DNA of 7,583 nt from Thermodesulfobacteriota bacterium (GTDB lineage Bacteria; Desulfobacterota; BSN033; UBA1163), in contig JASEIE010000198.1 in assembly GCA_030024065.1 (NCBI GenBank), positions 1 through 7,583 of the forward strand. Direction: 5' to 3'. Below are positions 4,831 to 7,583 of the stretch, in pieces. The notes beneath the pieces were generated by a model. That model worked only from the letters and a program-made list of their open reading frames with translations. It was not told the DNA's origin and did no database searches. Each line of letters starts with the position of its first letter. Position 1 is the stretch's first letter. The translations under genes and the position numbers were made by a program.

Positions 4831-6756
4831 TCACCAGAAAAAAATCCCTAAGAAGATTCGAGTTGCCAACGCCAGAATGATAGCCACAGATAGGGTGAAA
4901 ATTATTGTCAGAAATGCTCCCTTCTTACCAATCTCTCTCCAGAGGGTAGCAATTGTGGCCAGACATGGAATGTAAAAAGTAACAAAGACGGTAAAGACCA
5001 TTACTTGGGTTTTGGTCATCACCGTAAGAACCTGGGTGGTTCCTAATGCCTGGGTCAGCATAATCATGGAGAGTTCTTTTCTCAAAAGACCAAAAATAAG
5101 CGTTGTTCCGACAGAAACCGGCAGGCCAAGAAGATGCGTCAAAGGAGAAAAGAACCAGTTGACATACCTTTCAACTCCGAAATATTCCATCAAGGCCAGC
5201 AGTGCACTTCCCAGGATGAGTATGGGCCATGCGATGACGACAAATTCCCTTATCCGATACCAGGATTTCTTCAACGTGTTTAGGACAGAGGGCAATTGAT
5301 AAGCAGGGATCTCCAGAATCAATCCAAGGCTCCCTGGTTCCGGATAAAAAGTGGAGAGAATTTTCCCGGAGACGCCTACAACGAAAATATTTAAAACAAA
5401 TATTGCGAGCGCGGCGTTGGGGCTGATGAGAAAGGCGACCAGGGCGAAGATGATTGTGATTCGAGCCGCGCAGGGAATCATGGTTGCCAGAATGGAGACG
5501 ATAAACCTGTGTTGAGGAAATTCCAGGATTCTTGTGGCCATCACAGCAGGGACACTGCATCCATATCCCAAGATAAAGGGAATAATCGATTTTCCATGGA
5601 GACCAATCCGGTGCATGAAGACATCCATCAGGAAAGCGACCCTTGGGAGATATCCAATGTCCTCGAGAAAGGAGAGGCCGATAAGGAAAGGAACAAGATA
5701 GGGAAGGACGATGGCGATCCCTCCTGCTATTCCTTGGAGTACTCCCTTTGAGAGGAAGAGGGACAAGGTCCCTTTGCCAAGGAATCCTTCAAGCCAGCCT
5801 ATCCATTGATCAAAGACCCCCATCATAGGTTCTTCGACAAATTTACCAATTCCAAAGATGAAATTGAAGAGTCCATAAAAGACTGCCGCAAGAATTAAAT
5901 AGCCAATAAATTTATGCATCACCCAATGGTCAATAAGGATGCGGATATCCTTCTTTGGAGGATGGATGACCTTAGAAACCTGTTCAAAAAGATTCATGGC
6001 CAGGGCATGACGCTCTGAGGATATCACTTCATCTGAGGGGACGCCATGAATTTGCTCCATTTTCTCCTGAAGAAGTTTTACCCGGGTGGGGATGTTCTCC
6101 AATGGGTTTATCTCATGTATGAAAAATTGATTATTTTCTAACAATTTGATGGCAAGAAAACGAGAAGGAACTTTTTCTTCAACGGGCCATTCAGAGTTGA
6201 GTATCGAAATAAGTTCATCTACGATCTCCTCAATATCTCTACTGAATTTTAGGTTTTTCCCCTCTTTCTTTTCTTCCCAAACCCTCATGACTTCATTAAA
6301 CAGTTCCTTCAATCCTTTTCCTGTTGTGGCAATGCTGGAAATAACGGGGATACCAAGGATCTTCGATAGTTTCTGAATATCAATCTGAATCCCTTTTCTC
6401 TGCGCCTCGTCGATCATATTCAGGCAAATGACCATGGGGACTTCGAGCTCAAGAAGCTGGAGAGTCAATTCCAGACTCCGGCAAAGCAGAGAGGCATCGA
6501 TGACATTAATGATCACGTCGATCTCTCCGGAAAGGAGGTGCCTTCTTGCTTCCAGTTCCGCCGGATCCCCAGAAGTCAGTGAATAGGTTCCTGGAAGATC
6601 GATACAATTACAGGTATAGCCCTCGATATGGGTTTTAGTTTCGGTATATTTAACGGTCGTTCCAGGAAAGTTAGAAGTGATCGCTTTGTACCCGGCGATA
6701 TGGTTGAATATGGTGCTCTTGCCACAGTTTGGCTGGCCAGCCAGGGCAATTCTCAT
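4831..6756 (-). CDS. feoB: ferrous iron transport protein B (FeoB)
   Basis: The 641-residue FeoB has an N-terminal GTPase domain with G1 GQPNCGKS (7-14), G2 around FPGTT (30-34), G3 DLPG (53-56), G4 NMID (113-116) and a likely G5 SSIAT (140-144). A cytoplasmic helical spacer follows to about residue 275, then the membrane region. The gate motifs are intact: EDIGYLPRVAFLMD (365-378), GLHGKSIIP (385-393), GYGCSVPA with the conserved Cys400, and FGLLRKELSM further on. It imports Fe(II) across the inner membrane with GTP hydrolysis and works with FeoA. At 641 residues it is near the short end of the family, with no fused FeoA or FeoC domain, but nothing essential is missing. The ATG overlaps the feoA stop as ATGA (6753-6756), and AGAGGA within feoA is its ribosome site. 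No canonical Fur box was seen upstream. Confidence 0.97.
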   Translation of the reverse strand: MRIALAGQPNCGKSTIFNHIAGYKAITSNFPGTTVKYTETKTHIEGYTCNCIDLPGTYSLTSGDPAELEARRHLLSGEIDVIINVIDASLLCRSLELTLQLLELEVPMVICLNMIDEAQRKGIQIDIQKLSKILGIPVISSIATTGKGLKELFNEVMRVWEEKKEGKNLKFSRDIEEIVDELISILNSEWPVEEKVPSRFLAIKLLENNQFFIHEINPLENIPTRVKLLQEKMEQIHGVPSDEVISSERHALAMNLFEQVSKVIHPPKKDIRILIDHWVMHKFIGYLILAAVFYGLFNFIFGIGKFVEEPMMGVFDQWIGWLEGFLGKGTLSLFLSKGVLQGIAGGIAIVLPYLVPFLIGLSFLEDIGYLPRVAFLMDVFMHRIGLHGKSIIPFILGYGCSVPAVMATRILEFPQHRFIVSILATMIPCAARITIIFALVAFLISPNAALAIFVLNIFVVGVSGKILSTFYPEPGSLGLILEIPAYQLPSVLNTLKKSWYRIREFVVIAWPILILGSALLALMEYFGVERYVNWFFSPLTHLLGLPVSVGTTLIFGLLRKELSMIMLTQALGTTQVLTVMTKTQVMVFTVFVTFYIPCLATIATLWREIGKKGAFLTIIFTLSVAIILALATRIFLGIFFW

Positions 6757-6986
6757 TCAATTTCCTCTACAATGATTCGGGAGGCAATCCCCCTTCCAAG
6801 AGCCACCTGACTGCCATGCACCTCAATCAGTATAGGACCTCGGAGTGCCCCATACCTCAACATCGTTATCGTATCGCCAGGATGAATACCCATCTGGCCG
6901 AGACGTTGCCTTATCCTTTGGCCTCCTTGAATATCGATCACCGTTGCTTTCTTATTCTCGTAAACCTGATCCAGAGTTGTTGGCAT
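6753..6986 (-). CDS. feoA: ferrous iron transport protein A (FeoA)
   Basis: The 77-residue SH3-like FeoA protein shows the family pattern: an N-terminal helix region, then RIRQRLGQMGIHPGDTITML (24-43), the conserved turn and strand that follow the GxxxRxRLxxMG motif, and a C-terminal strand rich in Val and Ile. It is cytoplasmic, and by family knowledge it binds FeoB and modulates its activity. The ATG at 6984-6986 is preceded by AAGGTG at fair spacing. Its last codon overlaps feoB by four bases, the usual FeoA-FeoB arrangement. The 75-bp gap before it holds no convincing promoter or terminator, so it may be read through from the DJ-1/PfpI gene. Confidence 0.95.
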   Translation of the reverse strand: MPTTLDQVYENKKATVIDIQGGQRIRQRLGQMGIHPGDTITMLRYGALRGPILIEVHGSQVALGRGIASRIIVEEIE

Positions 6987-7016
6987 ATTTCACACCTTAT
7001 GTAGAAAATGTATTTC

Positions 7017-7051
7017 AAATTCCCACAACCCCCATTTTTAAAAGAGGAAGG
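7017..7051. repeat. possible decayed copy of a C-tract/G-tract palindromic intergenic repeat
   Basis: In the gap between the DJ-1/PfpI gene and feoA, the plus strand shows a C-rich run (CCCACAACCCCC at 7022-7033) followed by TTTTTAAAA and a purine run ending in GAGGAAGG. The order resembles widespread extragenic palindromes with C-runs, a T/A centre and G-runs (general recollection). The arms pair poorly here, so it is at best a diverged copy and not a functional terminator. Confidence 0.22.
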
Positions 7052-7061
7052 TCTATCTATT

Positions 7062-7583
7062 TTAATTGGGTTGTATCATCCGCAAAATGACTTTCGCAAA
7101 TTCCTCTGCTGCACCCGGACCATCGGCAGCCACAATATTTCCATCAACCTCTACGGGGTTTCCTGTGTATATGGCACCTTCCCACTCCAATCGTTTCCCC
7201 AAAGTTGGCCACACCGTGGCCCTCCTTCCTGTAAGTACCTTTGTATTGGCCAGTATAATTGGGGCGATGGAAATGGCCCCCAATACCTTCCTTTCTTTGA
7301 TGGCTTCTTTCACCAATCGATGGGCATGAGTATCATCCCAGTATTGCACAGCCCCTTCACCGCCCACAAAGATAATGGCATCGTAGTGAGCAACCCTCAC
7401 TTTGTTTAAAACGACATCGGGTTTTATTATTACTCCAAACATACTTTTGGCCTCTTTCATGGCTGAGGAGGCAATAGTCACCAATAATCCATTCTGTTCA
7501 AATATCTCCTTCGGTTTCGTCAGTTCCTCACACCAGAAATCTTTTAAGGGAACAATCATCACGATCTTTTTCTCAGGAATTTG
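7062..7583 (-). CDS. DJ-1/PfpI family protein with Ser at the nucleophile position, 5' end outside the window
   Basis: The frame is open from the right edge to the TAA at 7062-7064. A GTG (7560-7562) and ATG (7557-7559) occur early, but the in-frame residues before them (QIPEKKI) join smoothly to VMIVPLKDF, the first strand of the fold, so the true start is probably just outside. The visible 173 residues show a DJ-1/PfpI core: an acidic CEEL turn after strand 1, DAIIFVGGEGA, the nucleophile elbow region GAISIAPIILAN, and an ATVWPT strand with a DGNIVAADGPGAAEEFA tail. Family members include proteases, glyoxalases and chaperones that need a Cys in this elbow; the TCC codon at 7269-7271 encodes Ser instead, so those activities are doubtful. 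It lies 75 bp upstream of feoA; a functional link to iron uptake is not shown. Confidence 0.88.
   Translation of the reverse strand, partial: QIPEKKIVMIVPLKDFWCEELTKPKEIFEQNGLLVTIASSAMKEAKSMFGVIIKPDVVLNKVRVAHYDAIIFVGGEGAVQYWDDTHAHRLVKEAIKERKVLGAISIAPIILANTKVLTGRRATVWPTLGKRLEWEGAIYTGNPVEVDGNIVAADGPGAAEEFAKVILRMIQPN

Noticed and set aside
5012..5751. Open frames on both strands inside feoB, including a 129-codon minus-strand frame
   Set aside because: The feoB reading frame is continuous with all motifs, so these alternative frames are chance and do not show a frameshift.
6987..7061. Fur box or terminator between the DJ-1/PfpI gene and feoA
   Set aside because: No GATAATGATAATCATTATC-like palindrome is present, and the C-run/G-run arms pair poorly with no following T-run on the minus strand.
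1..7583. CRISPR array, tRNA, rRNA, transposase or prophage genes
   Set aside because: No regularly spaced direct repeats, cloverleaf-like sequences or mobile-element proteins were seen on either strand.

Overview
All ten recognisable genes lie on the minus strand, so the window reads right to left. The host looks like an anaerobic bacterium. It has ferrous-iron uptake (FeoA/FeoB), a C_GCAxxG-type redox protein, a molybdopterin-binding protein with a cysteine-rich tail, and the N-terminus of a protein from the 4-hydroxybutyryl-CoA dehydratase / HpaB family. This set, and the dispersed intergenic repeats of a kind common in environmental genomes, would suit an uncultured Desulfobacterota- or Clostridia-like anaerobe. 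That placement is an inference from gene content, and no marker gene in the window fixes the taxon.

Layout in the direction of transcription: (1) a DJ-1/PfpI-family gene cut by the right edge; (2) feoA and feoB, overlapping by ATGA; (3) a gap of about 190 bp filled by a repeat element with inverted ends; (4) a tight run made of a small unknown protein, the ATPase and the permease of a zinc/manganese-type ABC transporter, a molybdopterin-binding-domain protein, and a crotonase-fold protein; (5) after 66 bp, a C_GCAxxG-family redox protein; (6) after a 139-bp AT-rich, promoter-like gap, the first 89 codons of the 4-hydroxybutyryl-CoA dehydratase / HpaB-like protein, cut by the left edge.

The right two thirds is a metal-acquisition locus: Feo for Fe(II), and an ABC-3 family transporter whose metal cannot be read from sequence. 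No solute-binding protein for the ABC transporter is present; a small protein of unknown family overlaps the ATPase gene where a transporter subunit might be expected. The left third joins redox and acyl-CoA functions that in anaerobes depend on iron, flavin or molybdenum cofactors, so metal supply next to metal-dependent metabolism is a reasonable but unproven reading.

The most notable details are two family members that lack their usual catalytic residues. The crotonase protein lacks both catalytic glutamates and resembles ECHDC3-type proteins. The DJ-1/PfpI protein has Ser where the nucleophilic Cys normally sits. No tRNA, rRNA, CRISPR array, transposase or clear rho-independent terminator was seen.
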